Source: Beijerinckia sp. L45
GTDB taxonomy: Bacteria; Pseudomonadota; Alphaproteobacteria; Rhizobiales; Beijerinckiaceae
DNA: 64,000 nucleotides
Assembly (NCBI RefSeq): GCF_009765775.1
Contig: NZ_LMUU01000001.1
Span: 1 to 64,000, forward strand
Reading direction: 5' to 3'
The notes beneath the pieces were generated by a model. That model ran no database searches, was not told where the DNA came from, and worked only from the letters and a program-made list of their open reading frames with translations. The position numbers and the translations under genes were made by a program. Position 1 is the first letter of the stretch, and every line of letters starts with the position of its first letter. Below are positions 1-7,544 of the stretch, in pieces.

Positions 1-1
1 C

Positions 2-301
2 ACCGGCGTTCTGAGCTACGCGATCCTCGCCGAACAGGTGCCGCCCCCGATGATCGGCCGCTCCAACACCACGCTCACGCTGGTGCTGTTCCTGCTGATC
101 TTCGCCATCCAGAACGGCATCGGCGCCATCGTAAACCGCTGGCCGGCGGTCAACGGTCATTATCCGGCGCAGGCGCATCAGGTTGCCTGGAGCTTCCTCG
201 TCGTGGTGCAGTTGGTCTGCGCGGTCTGGTATTTCATGCCGGCCCGCGTCTCGGAACGCTGGGCCTGGGAGCCTGCCGGTCGGCGCGCTACGGTCGGCTA
301 G
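2..301 (+). CDS. MFS transporter, C-terminal fragment (5' end outside window)
   Basis: The frame is open from the left edge to the TAG at 299-301, giving 99 residues with no start codon, so the gene begins upstream. Two long hydrophobic segments (around residues 24-43 and 64-82) separated by a polar loop, then a short charged tail, look like the last two membrane helices of a major facilitator superfamily carrier. The substrate cannot be told from this fragment. Its stop overlaps the stop of the convergent gene by two bases. Confidence 0.6.
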   Translation, partial: TGVLSYAILAEQVPPPMIGRSNTTLTLVLFLLIFAIQNGIGAIVNRWPAVNGHYPAQAHQVAWSFLVVVQLVCAVWYFMPARVSERWAWEPAGRRATVG

Positions 302-543
302 GGCGAGCCGGCCTGGGCGGCGTCGCGGCCGCGAAACAGCCGCCACCATTTCGCCAGAGCGACGACGGTCCAGATGCCCTCGACAAGCCCGAAAGGCCAG
401 GCGCCCTGAAGGAATCCGTAGGTCGAGCCCAGCGCGCAGGCGCCGGCAAACGCCAGCGTAAACCAGGGGCTTCGGCCTTCCAGCGCGTAACAGATTAGCA
501 TGGCCGTGACCGCGAAAAACCCGAACAGGGTGAGACCATCCAT
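298..543 (-). CDS. small conserved membrane protein
   Basis: An 81-residue protein with two or three hydrophobic segments and a basic C-terminal end (motif AKWWRLFRGRD). It resembles small uncharacterised inner-membrane proteins common in Bradyrhizobium-like genomes; no function is known to me. The ATG at 541-543 starts the hydrophobic part. The longer upstream frame runs under the divergent DUF1275 gene and was not used. It is convergent with the MFS fragment. Confidence 0.55.
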   Translation of the reverse strand: MDGLTLFGFFAVTAMLICYALEGRSPWFTLAFAGACALGSTYGFLQGAWPFGLVEGIWTVVALAKWWRLFRGRDAAQAGSP

Positions 544-698
544 GACGCTACCGTGCTCGTTTGACTGCCAACGTCGTGTCCCGCAAGAGATTGCGCTGGC
601 ATGCGTTTCTGTCTTCGCTTTATAGCCAGGTTCGTGCTTCGTCCGCCGCCGAAAAGTCCCGTCCCCTTCATTCAGGGGCCACCAGTGAGCCTTGCTGC

Positions 699-1475
699 AT
701 GACCGTGTCCACCTCATCGCCGATCGAGACGCAGAAGGACGCGTTGCTGGGCGAGCCGCTCCCGACGGCCGCGGAGCCCACATCCGGGCGGCGCCCGCAC
801 TTCACCGCGGCCAACAGCCTCGCCGTGGCGATGGCGTTGTCGCTCAGCGCCGGCTACCTCGACGGCTTCACCTTCGTCGGCCACGGGCACAGTTTCGCCA
901 GCGCGATGACCGGCAACATGGTTTTGCTCGGCATCAATCTGGCGGCGCTGACCCCCGAGGCGCTGGGCAACCTCTATCCGCTGATCGCCTTCGTGTTCGG
1001 CGTGATCAGCGCCAATCTGCTGCTGCGCAAGGGCGTCCGCAGCCATCTCCCGTTTTCGCCGCACTTCACCACGCTGCTGATCGAGATCGCGGTGCTGGCG
1101 GGCGTCGCCTTCCTGCCCGGCACGGTCGACGACCACATCCTCGTCGCGGTCGTGACGGTGAGCACGGCGATGCAGAATACCAGCTTCCGCAACATCGGGA
1201 CGCGCACTTACAACTCCGTCATCATGACCGGCAACCTGCAGGCGTTTTCGAATTCGCTGGCCGTGGGCGTCTGGCCGGGCGAGGCCGCCGCGCGCGAACA
1301 GGTGCGCGATCTTGGCGCGATCCTGACGAGCTTCGTCGTCGGCGCCGCGCTCGGCGCCGTTGCCACGCCGCGCTTCGGCAACCACGCGACACTCGCGCCG
1401 GCGGCCCTTCTCGCCGTCGTCGCCGTCGCGCTGATCTTCTCCTCCGACGATGAAAGCGTGTTCCGCAAAGCCTGA
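699..1475 (+). CDS. DUF1275 (YoaK-like) membrane protein
   Basis: A 258-residue protein. After a 30-40 residue polar N-terminus come several membrane helices. The first carries the DUF1275 signature region (SAGYLDGFTFVGHGHSFAS followed by MTGNMVLLG), and a second MTGNLQAFSN copy lies near residue 175. Members of this family are uncharacterised inner-membrane proteins of about 220-250 residues. ATG 699 was chosen because the domain starts about 35 residues later; the upstream extension is arginine-rich and not typical of the family. No strong Shine-Dalgarno sequence is visible. Confidence 0.75.
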   Translation: MTVSTSSPIETQKDALLGEPLPTAAEPTSGRRPHFTAANSLAVAMALSLSAGYLDGFTFVGHGHSFASAMTGNMVLLGINLAALTPEALGNLYPLIAFVFGVISANLLLRKGVRSHLPFSPHFTTLLIEIAVLAGVAFLPGTVDDHILVAVVTVSTAMQNTSFRNIGTRTYNSVIMTGNLQAFSNSLAVGVWPGEAAAREQVRDLGAILTSFVVGAALGAVATPRFGNHATLAPAALLAVVAVALIFSSDDESVFRKA

Positions 1476-1604
1476 TCGCCGCCCGCGCGAGCCGGACCCG
1501 CTTTTGCAGCGGATCGTCTTGTTCAAATGATGTGTTCCGATTTGAACGGCCGGTGTTCCACACCGAACCAGATCCGGAACAGCGTATCGCGTTCGGAGAT
1601 CAAG

Positions 1605-2312
1605 ATGATGCAAATGCAAAAGGCGGCGACGGTTCTGGTGGCCGGATTGGGACTGGCCCTGGTGTCGAACCTGTCGGCCTCGGCGATGGGCGGCCACGGT
1701 GGCGGCGGCCATGGCGGCTACGGGGGCGCTCACATGGGTGGCGGTCACGCTTACGGTGGTCGGATGGGCGGCTACGGCGGCCAGATGGGCGCGCGGCCCT
1801 ACGCGGGCAACGGGTATCACGGCGGCGCGCCGATGATGATGCGTGGCGGCAGCTACGGCTATGGCTATGGCTATGGCAACAACCATCCGGGTCCCGGAAT
1901 CTACCACATCGGAGGCGGCGGTCGCGGATTCACCACCAACGCGCGCTACGGCTACGGCGCGGGTTACGCGCAGCACGGCTTCAACGGCCGGCAGTACGGC
2001 TATAACCGCTTCCATCGCGGCTACGGGCGTCGTTTCGGCTACGGTCTCGCCGGCGCCGGCATCGGATACGGCCTGGGCGGCTACGACACCTATCCCAACG
2101 ATGCGGGCCAGGGTTATGGCGCCGCTGGTTATGGCAATGGCTACGGTTCCGCTGGTGATGGCTATGCCCCGACTTATGGCACCCCGTACGGCTACGGCAA
2201 CCAGGGTGTCGGGTATGGCACCAGCTATGCCGCACCGGCCTTCCTTCCGGTCATCGGCGGCAACAGCGTGAACTACAATGCCGGCTATGCCGGTCACTGC
2301 GGCTGCAACTAG
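1605..2312 (+). CDS. secreted glycine/tyrosine-rich protein 1
   Basis: A 235-residue protein with a clear signal peptide (hydrophobic core VLVAGLGLALVSNLSASA, residues about 9-26). The rest is low complexity, dominated by Gly, Tyr and His: GGHGGGGHGG near the start, then many GYG units. The C-terminus ends in HCGCN. GGAG eight bases upstream supports ATG 1605. The function is unknown; composition suggests an extracytoplasmic low-complexity or surface protein. Similar proteins lie at 3030 and 23778. Its TAG stop is part of the repeat element that follows. Confidence 0.65.
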   Translation: MMQMQKAATVLVAGLGLALVSNLSASAMGGHGGGGHGGYGGAHMGGGHAYGGRMGGYGGQMGARPYAGNGYHGGAPMMMRGGSYGYGYGYGNNHPGPGIYHIGGGGRGFTTNARYGYGAGYAQHGFNGRQYGYNRFHRGYGRRFGYGLAGAGIGYGLGGYDTYPNDAGQGYGAAGYGNGYGSAGDGYAPTYGTPYGYGNQGVGYGTSYAAPAFLPVIGGNSVNYNAGYAGHCGCN

Positions 2313-2424
2313 AGCGCTTTCCGCTTTGGTGGAATGACCAAAGCAGCAAGAAATCGCTCTCTGCTCAAAAAAGTAAGGGCATTTTCTCGATCACAAAAGT
2401 CTGCGACTTTTGTGGAAAATGCTC
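2311..2424 (+). repeat. 114-bp palindromic repeat, copy A
   Basis: Begins AGAGCGCTTTCCGCTTTGG and ends GAAAATGCTC. The inner hairpin has arms CACAAAAGT (2392-2400) and ACTTTTGTG (2406-2414) around CTGCG. The same layout and length recur at 2752-2865 and, inverted, at 57095-57208. The stop codon of the preceding gene (2310-2312) is formed by T plus the first two bases of the element. Confidence 0.85.
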
Positions 2425-2540
2425 TGAGCTGCCTGCCGCGCTGCCACCCTCGACAGTTGACCGAAGCGCTCCCAGCTGACACGACATGCTGGAGATTTCG
2501 AGGAGCTCACGAGACCGTGGCAGCGCGTGGCAACATCAAT

Positions 2541-2753
2541 ATGGCGAAGCTGTCGACCTTGATCGCGGTTGCGATCCTGGTCGGCACCGAAGTTGTCGGC
2601 GCCTCTTGGGCAGCCGGGTGGGCGATCGGCGGAATCATGCAGCTGTCGCCGGTGGTCAGCCGGAGCCTCGAAGTGATCTTCGGGCTCAGCGGCTTCGTCC
2701 TGCTCTATTTCTTCATGCGCACCGCGATCCGCCACGAGCCGATCCGCGACTAG
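2541..2753 (+). CDS. small two-helix membrane protein
   Basis: A 70-residue protein with two hydrophobic segments (about residues 4-24 and 42-60) and a short charged tail ending HEPIRD. I do not recognise a named family, although similar small proteins occur in related Hyphomicrobiales. An in-frame GTG at 2517 preceded by AGGAG (2501-2505) could add eight residues and is a credible alternative start, because ATG 2541 has no clear ribosome site. The gene lies between two copies of the 114-bp repeat, and its TAG stop merges into copy B. Confidence 0.5.
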   Translation: MAKLSTLIAVAILVGTEVVGASWAAGWAIGGIMQLSPVVSRSLEVIFGLSGFVLLYFFMRTAIRHEPIRD

Positions 2754-2865
2754 AGCGCTTTCCGCTTTGGTGGAATTACCAAAACGATAAGAATCGCTCT
2801 CTCTTCTCAGGAAGTTAGAGCATTTTCGCGAACACAAAAGTCTGCAACTTTTGTGGAAAATGCTC
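2752..2865 (+). repeat. 114-bp palindromic repeat, copy B
   Basis: Same structure as copy A: AGAGCGCTTTCCGCTTTGG at the left, CACAAAAGT / ACTTTTGTG hairpin arms around CTGCA, and GAAAATGCTC at the right. It starts inside the stop codon of the small membrane protein gene (TAG 2751-2753). Confidence 0.85.
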
Positions 2866-2932
2866 GAGGCGTTCGCGGCTACGGGGACGAGGCTCCTGCT
2901 CGAAGCGCGGGCCAGCTGCGACATTGCTGTTT

Positions 2933-2958
2933 GGAACCCCTCCATCCCAGGGCACGTT
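2933..2958 (+). promoter_or_regulatory. EcfG-type general stress promoter
   Basis: GGAAC (2933-2937), 17 bases, then CGTT (2955-2958) matches the alphaproteobacterial sigma-EcfG consensus GGAAC-N16/17-CGTT exactly. It lies 71 bases before the ATG of the Gly-rich gene at 3030. A scan by eye of the other intergenic regions on both strands found no second exact match. Confidence 0.55.
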
Positions 2959-3029
2959 GCTCCGACAACATCCGAGGCTTGCAGCACAACGCGCCGCGCC
3001 CGATCGGATCACTCAATCGGAGAAATCTC

Positions 3030-3614
3030 ATGCGCTTTCGCACTATAGCATTGGTCGTTACCGTTGCGGCCGCTCTCGCCTTCACCGCTAGCGCGCCGGC
3101 TTCTGCAGCAGGTGGGCATGGCGGTGGCGGCGGGCATGGCGGTGGTTTCGGTGGTGGGCACGGCGGCTTTGGCGGTGGTCACGGGTTCGGCGGCGGACGT
3201 GGCTTCGGCGGTCGCGGGTTTGGTGGTGGCTTCGGCGGCTTTGGCTATGGCGTCGCCGGATTCGACGACGGGTTTTACGGGTCCGACTATTACGCCGGGA
3301 ACTACGATTACGGGAATGGCTACGGCCAGCCGGGTTATGGCTATGGCCAGCCTGGATACGGTTACGGTCAGCCTGGCTACGGCTACAACCAGCCAGGCTA
3401 TGCTCCGGGCGTCCAGTACGCCCCGGGCGCACAGTACAGTCAGGCTCCCGACGAGGATGACGCGCCCGTCCGGACAGGCCGAAGCGCCGCGACGATCGGC
3501 GATACCTGCTCGACCCCGGTCAAGGCGTGCACACTTTATAACCAGTCGTACGTGGGCAGCAGCTGCTCCTGCAAGGTCTCGGGTGGCCGCTCACATGGTC
3601 GCGTGACCCAGTAA
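3030..3614 (+). CDS. secreted glycine-rich protein 2 with Cys-rich tail
   Basis: A 194-residue protein. A signal peptide ends near residue 26 (ASAPASA followed by AGG). Residues about 27-75 are GGHGG/GGFGG repeats. Then come tandem GYGQPGYGYGQPGYG units (about residues 98-125) and a non-repetitive tail with four cysteines (CSTPVKAC and SSCSC). The tail resembles a small disulphide or metal-binding domain, but I cannot name it. GGAGA ten bases before ATG 3030 supports the start. The upstream EcfG-like promoter suggests stress induction, and a terminator follows directly. Confidence 0.65.
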   Translation: MRFRTIALVVTVAAALAFTASAPASAAGGHGGGGGHGGGFGGGHGGFGGGHGFGGGRGFGGRGFGGGFGGFGYGVAGFDDGFYGSDYYAGNYDYGNGYGQPGYGYGQPGYGYGQPGYGYNQPGYAPGVQYAPGAQYSQAPDEDDAPVRTGRSAATIGDTCSTPVKACTLYNQSYVGSSCSCKVSGGRSHGRVTQ

Positions 3615-3633
3615 CAACCTGTTATCGTTATGA

Positions 3634-3668
3634 AAACGGCCGGGCATCGTCCCGGTCGTTTATTTTTT
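3634..3668 (+). terminator. Rho-independent terminator after Gly-rich gene 2
   Basis: Arms ACGGCCGGG (3636-3644) and CCCGGTCGT (3651-3659) pair with one mismatch around CATCGT, followed by a T-rich run to 3668. Confidence 0.75.
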
Positions 3669-3788
3669 AGAAGAAAACGAAAAAATCGACTCGCTAGGAC
3701 CATCTGTCACTCGATAGAAGCATTTGGAATTGCTAAAAGCTTGGACCTGGAGCAATAATAAAGTGTCAGGTCAGATTGACAGTCCGTT

Positions 3789-3801
3789 ACATTTACAATG
3801 T
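3789..3801. promoter_or_regulatory. short perfect palindrome upstream of hemA
   Basis: ACATT-TAC-AATGT is a perfect 5-bp inverted repeat 38 bases before the hemA start. It could be an operator. No known factor is assigned. Confidence 0.3.
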
Positions 3802-3839
3802 GATGGGTCAATCGAACGAGCTAGCGGGTAGGGTTTCTG

Positions 3840-5132
3840 ATGAACTATCGTCACCACTTCGCCAATGCCATCGGCCGCCTGGAAGCCGAACGCCGGTACC
3901 GCGTGTTCGCCGACCTCGAGCGTAGCGCGGAAAACTTTCCGACGGCGCGCTGGCACCGCGGCGAAGCCGAGCCCGAAGACGTGACGATCTGGTGCTCCAA
4001 CGACTATCTCGGCATGGGCCGTCACCCCAAGGTGATCGCCGCGATGACCGAAGCCGCCGGCCAGTACGGCGTCGGCGCGGGCGGGACCCGCAATATTGCC
4101 GGAACCAGCCATCCGATCGTCAAGCTCGAAGCCGAACTCGCCGACCTCCACGGCAAGGACGGCGCCCTGGTCTTCACCTCGGGTTGGATCTCGAACCTCG
4201 CGTCGATCTCGACGATCGCCGATCTGATCCCCGACTGTCTCATCCTCTCCGACGCGCTCAACCACAACTCGATGATCGAGGGCGTCCGCCGCTCGACGGC
4301 GCAGCGGATGATCTTCCGTCATAACGACATCGCCCACCTCGAAGAGCTGCTCAAGGCGGCGGGGCCGGAGCGCAACAAGCTGATCGTCTTCGAAAGCCTC
4401 TATTCGATGGATGGCGACATCGCGCCGATTGCCGAGATCGTCGACTTGGCCGAGCGCTACAACGCGATGACCTATATGGACGAAGTCCATGCCGTCGGCC
4501 TCTACGGGCCGCGTGGCGGCGGCATCGCCGACCGTGAGGGCCTGATGGCCCGCGTCGACGTCATCGAAGGCACCCTGGCGAAGGGCTTCGGAACGCTGGG
4601 CGGCTATATCGCGGCGGACAAGACGATTATCGATGCCGTGCGCTCCTACGCGCCGTCCTTCATCTTCACGACAGCGCTGCCGCCGGCGATCGCCGCTGCC
4701 GCCAGCACGGCCGTCAAGATCCTCAAGGATGGCGACGCGCTGCGGGCGCAGCACCAGCGCCAAGCGTTGCTCACCAAGCATGCGCTGAGCGCCGCCGGTC
4801 TGCCGGTCATGGCCAACCCGTCGCATATCGTGCCCGTTTTCGTCGGCGACGCCGAGCTGTGCAAGGCGGCCTCCGACATGCTGATGGAGCGCCACAACGT
4901 CTACATCCAGCCGATCAACTATCCGACCGTCGCCAAGGGCACCGAGCGGCTGCGCATCACCCCGACCCCGTTCCACAGCGATGCGCATATCGCGGAACTG
5001 GTGGATGCGCTGGTCGATGTTTGGAAGGCGCTGAAACTGCCCTTCGAAGAGCCGAAGATCGTCAAGTTCCGCCGTGCGGCGCAGGCCGAGCCGGTCTGCA
5101 GCTTCCCCGAGTTCAAGAAGGCCGCGGAATAG
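3840..5132 (+). CDS. hemA: 5-aminolevulinate synthase
   Basis: A 430-residue PLP enzyme that condenses glycine and succinyl-CoA to 5-aminolevulinate, the first step of haem and tetrapyrrole synthesis in alphaproteobacteria. Visible hallmarks are [13 protein letters not shown] near residue 50, [19 protein letters not shown] near 80, the PLP-binding aspartate in [12 protein letters not shown], and the Schiff-base lysine in [12 protein letters not shown] (Lys248). The C-terminus has about 25 residues beyond the usual length. It is a single gene with its own 170-bp upstream region. The enzyme is cytoplasmic. Confidence 0.95.
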   Translation: MNYRHHFANAIGRLEAERRYRVFADLERSAENFPTARWHRGEAEPEDVTIWCSNDYLGMGRHPKVIAAMTEAAGQYGVGAGGTRNIAGTSHPIVKLEAELADLHGKDGALVFTSGWISNLASISTIADLIPDCLILSDALNHNSMIEGVRRSTAQRMIFRHNDIAHLEELLKAAGPERNKLIVFESLYSMDGDIAPIAEIVDLAERYNAMTYMDEVHAVGLYGPRGGGIADREGLMARVDVIEGTLAKGFGTLGGYIAADKTIIDAVRSYAPSFIFTTALPPAIAAAASTAVKILKDGDALRAQHQRQALLTKHALSAAGLPVMANPSHIVPVFVGDAELCKAASDMLMERHNVYIQPINYPTVAKGTERLRITPTPFHSDAHIAELVDALVDVWKALKLPFEEPKIVKFRRAAQAEPVCSFPEFKKAAE

Positions 5133-5500
5133 CCGGAGTCCCGGTCCGTCGCTACCCAGTGCGCTGAAGCGGGCCGGCCGTTTGCTAGTTGACTAGGCCG
5201 CAGATACGCGGCCGCGACGCCCGACCGCGTGCCTAGTGTCGCGAGCCGCACAGGCGCGCCGCGCCAACCGGTCCCGCATCAGCTGCGCCGATGTGCGATT
5301 GCCGAGATCGCGGCAGCCCTCGGGTGTCGATCAACTGACCCTTGGCGCTTATCTTCGCCTCATTACAGTGAACGGACTTGGTGACGCGTGACGCAGAGTG
5401 ACGCGAAAATGCTGACGGGAGCTTCGCGATTCAGGCTGCGGCCTTCCTGCCGCCATCCTCGCACGGTCCTCCCTCTACGAGGGGATGTTCGCGCAGCGCG
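5133..5500. other. intergenic gap between convergent hemA and aminotransferase
   Basis: 368 bp between two converging genes. I see no credible gene, RNA or strong hairpin with a T-run here; the short open frames are arginine-rich shadows. Confidence 0.5.
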
Positions 5501-6769
5501 TCAGGTCAGCGCCGTCTCGACCCAACGCACCAGCCGCTGCGTCGCGTCCGCCACCTGGTTGGGGTCGCGGGCGAAGCACAGCCGCACATAGGTCTGGCCG
5601 CCCTGGCCGAAGGCCGAGCCCGGCGCCACGCCGACATTGGCTTCTTCCACCAGGGTGAAGGCCAGCGCCCGGGTGTCCGGCCGTCCCGCGAAGGCGGCGA
5701 ACACGTAGAAGGCAGCCGTCGGGCGCGCGAAGTGCACTTTTCCCGTGGCGGCGAGTCCCTGGCAGAGAATGTCGCGGCTGCGGCGGAAACGCTCGAGCTG
5801 CCGGGCGATGAACGGCTCGCCATATTCGAGCGCCGCCGCCGCGCCGCGCTGGAGCGGCACCGCGACCCCCGATGTCGAGTACTGGATGAGGTTGGCGATG
5901 GTCGGCCCAAGCGCCGGTGGCGCCTCGATCCAGCCGAGACGCAGGCCGGTCATCGCCCAGTTCTTTGACAGGGTATGGATGAAGATCACCCGGTCGTCGG
6001 CTTCGATCACGTCGTGAAACGAGGGCGCGCGCGCGCCGTCGTAGACGATGCGGCCGTAGATCTCGTCGGCGATGATCCACAGGCCACGATGGCGGGCAAG
6101 ATCCCTCAGCGCGCGCAACTCGTCGACGCTGGCGCTCCAGCCGGTCGGGTTGGTCGGCGAATTGATGATGAGCGCGCGGGTGCGCGGGGTAATCGCCGCC
6201 TCGATGCGGGCGATGTCGAGGGTCCAAGCCGCGTCGGCCGTGCCGGCCCCTTCGAGCTGCATCGGCACTTCGACCGGCACCGCGCCGGCGATCGCGACGA
6301 CGCCCTGAAAATTCGGCCAGGCCGGCGTCGGCACGATCACCTCGTCACCCTGACCACAGGTCAGGCGCACTGCGATCTGCAAGGCGTGGATGCCGCCCGT
6401 GGTCACAGAAAAACGGTCCGCGGTGAACGGCCCGTTGGTCGCCTCGTAAGGCGCGCCGTAATGCCGGCTCATGTAGCGGCAGATCGCCTCCCGCAGCTCG
6501 GGAACGCCGCCCTGGAAGGAATAGAAGGTCTCGCCCCGGGACAGCGACCGCGCCGCGGCTTCGGCAACGAAGCTCGGCGCGGCGAGGTCACCCTCGCCGA
6601 CCCAGAGGGGGATCAGGCCCTGACGGCCGCGGCCGTAGTTGAACAGCTCGGCAATGCCGCTTTCCGGCGCGCCCCGCGACTCCGGGCTGACGGCCGCGAG
6701 GAAGGCGGCAGACTCAGGCGTGGCCTTCGTCGAACCGAGCTCGAAGGAAGTCGCCGCATCGCTCGTCAT
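5501..6769 (-). CDS. class I/II pyridoxal-phosphate aminotransferase
   Basis: A 422-residue aspartate-aminotransferase-like enzyme. Motifs seen are FYSFQGGVPELREAI (substrate-binding region), NSPTNPTGW, DEIYGRIVYDG (cofactor-binding Asp/Tyr), and HTLSKNWAMTGLRLGW with the PLP lysine at about residue 269. The substrate is not resolved. ATG 6769 is preceded by GAAAGA at good spacing; an in-frame ATG at 6793 is the alternative. It is a lone gene convergent with hemA, and about 180 bp separate its start from mscL. Confidence 0.85.
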   Translation of the reverse strand: MTSDAATSFELGSTKATPESAAFLAAVSPESRGAPESGIAELFNYGRGRQGLIPLWVGEGDLAAPSFVAEAAARSLSRGETFYSFQGGVPELREAICRYMSRHYGAPYEATNGPFTADRFSVTTGGIHALQIAVRLTCGQGDEVIVPTPAWPNFQGVVAIAGAVPVEVPMQLEGAGTADAAWTLDIARIEAAITPRTRALIINSPTNPTGWSASVDELRALRDLARHRGLWIIADEIYGRIVYDGARAPSFHDVIEADDRVIFIHTLSKNWAMTGLRLGWIEAPPALGPTIANLIQYSTSGVAVPLQRGAAAALEYGEPFIARQLERFRRSRDILCQGLAATGKVHFARPTAAFYVFAAFAGRPDTRALAFTLVEEANVGVAPGSAFGQGGQTYVRLCFARDPNQVADATQRLVRWVETALT

Positions 6770-6969
6770 CACACGTCTTTCATTGATTTTCATTGATCGA
6801 GTCGGCTTAAGGCGCTGGAGGCCCCGTCGCATCCTTGTCGACGCGATCGTTGCGCCCAGTCGCTGCTGGTGCCCATAACGCAGCAAGCCGGGTAGCCGAG
6901 GGCGGTTTTAGGGTCAACCGCCTTCGTCGATCCGGGCCGTTCGTCGGAGACGGACGGGCCGTCTCGCGA

Positions 6970-7392
6970 CTAGACCCGCTGCGCCAGGAGGTCGCGGATC
7001 TCCTGCAGCAGAACTTCCTGCCGGGACGGTTCGGCTGGCGCCGCCTTCGGTTCGGCCGCGATGCGCTTCTTGAGCAGCGTGATTCCGCGGACCACCAGAA
7101 AGAGAATGAAAGCGACGATCAGGAAGTTGACCGCAATGGTCAAGAAATTGCCCCAGGCGAGAACGGCGCCCTGTTTCTTCGCATCGACGAGCGAGGACGC
7201 AGTCACGGCTTTTGAAAGCGGGAGGAAGTAGTTGGAAAAATCAAGCCCGCCGGTGATGGCGCCGACGATCGGCATGATGATGTCGGCGACGAGCGATTCC
7301 ACGATCTTGCCGAATGCAGCGCCAATAATGACGCCGATCGCAAGGTCGACGACATTCCCCTTCATCGCAAAATCGCGAAAATCCTTCAGCAT
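6970..7392 (-). CDS. mscL: large-conductance mechanosensitive channel MscL
   Basis: A 140-residue inner-membrane channel that opens under membrane tension and protects against hypo-osmotic shock. The N-terminal amphipathic helix and first transmembrane helix are typical ([20 protein letters not shown] then [18 protein letters not shown]). A periplasmic loop is followed by the second helix ([15 protein letters not shown]) and a charged C-terminal helix. GGGGGCG upstream fits ATG 7392. It is divergent from the hybrid kinase gene at 7545. Confidence 0.95.
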   Translation of the reverse strand: MLKDFRDFAMKGNVVDLAIGVIIGAAFGKIVESLVADIIMPIVGAITGGLDFSNYFLPLSKAVTASSLVDAKKQGAVLAWGNFLTIAVNFLIVAFILFLVVRGITLLKKRIAAEPKAAPAEPSRQEVLLQEIRDLLAQRV

Positions 7393-7544
7393 CGATATCG
7401 CCCCCTGTGGTCGGTCCCCGCGTCGCGCGACGGCAACGTCCCTTAGCCTAGCCGGGCCGGGGCGCGTGGCAAGCGGCATCGTCCCTTTGTCCGAAGCCAA
7501 CGACCCAGCACTGCGGGCCAATCCATGACAGTCTCGGGCCGAAG

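Noticed and set aside
714-2297. 527-residue minus-strand open frame opposite the DUF1275 and Gly-rich genes
   Set aside because: It is an antisense shadow: long runs of Ala/Val/Arg/His with no domain, and it crosses two well-supported plus-strand genes.
3776-3799. TTGACA and TACAAT hexamers before hemA as a sigma-70 promoter
   Set aside because: The spacer is only 12 bases, too short for a standard promoter; only the palindrome is reported.
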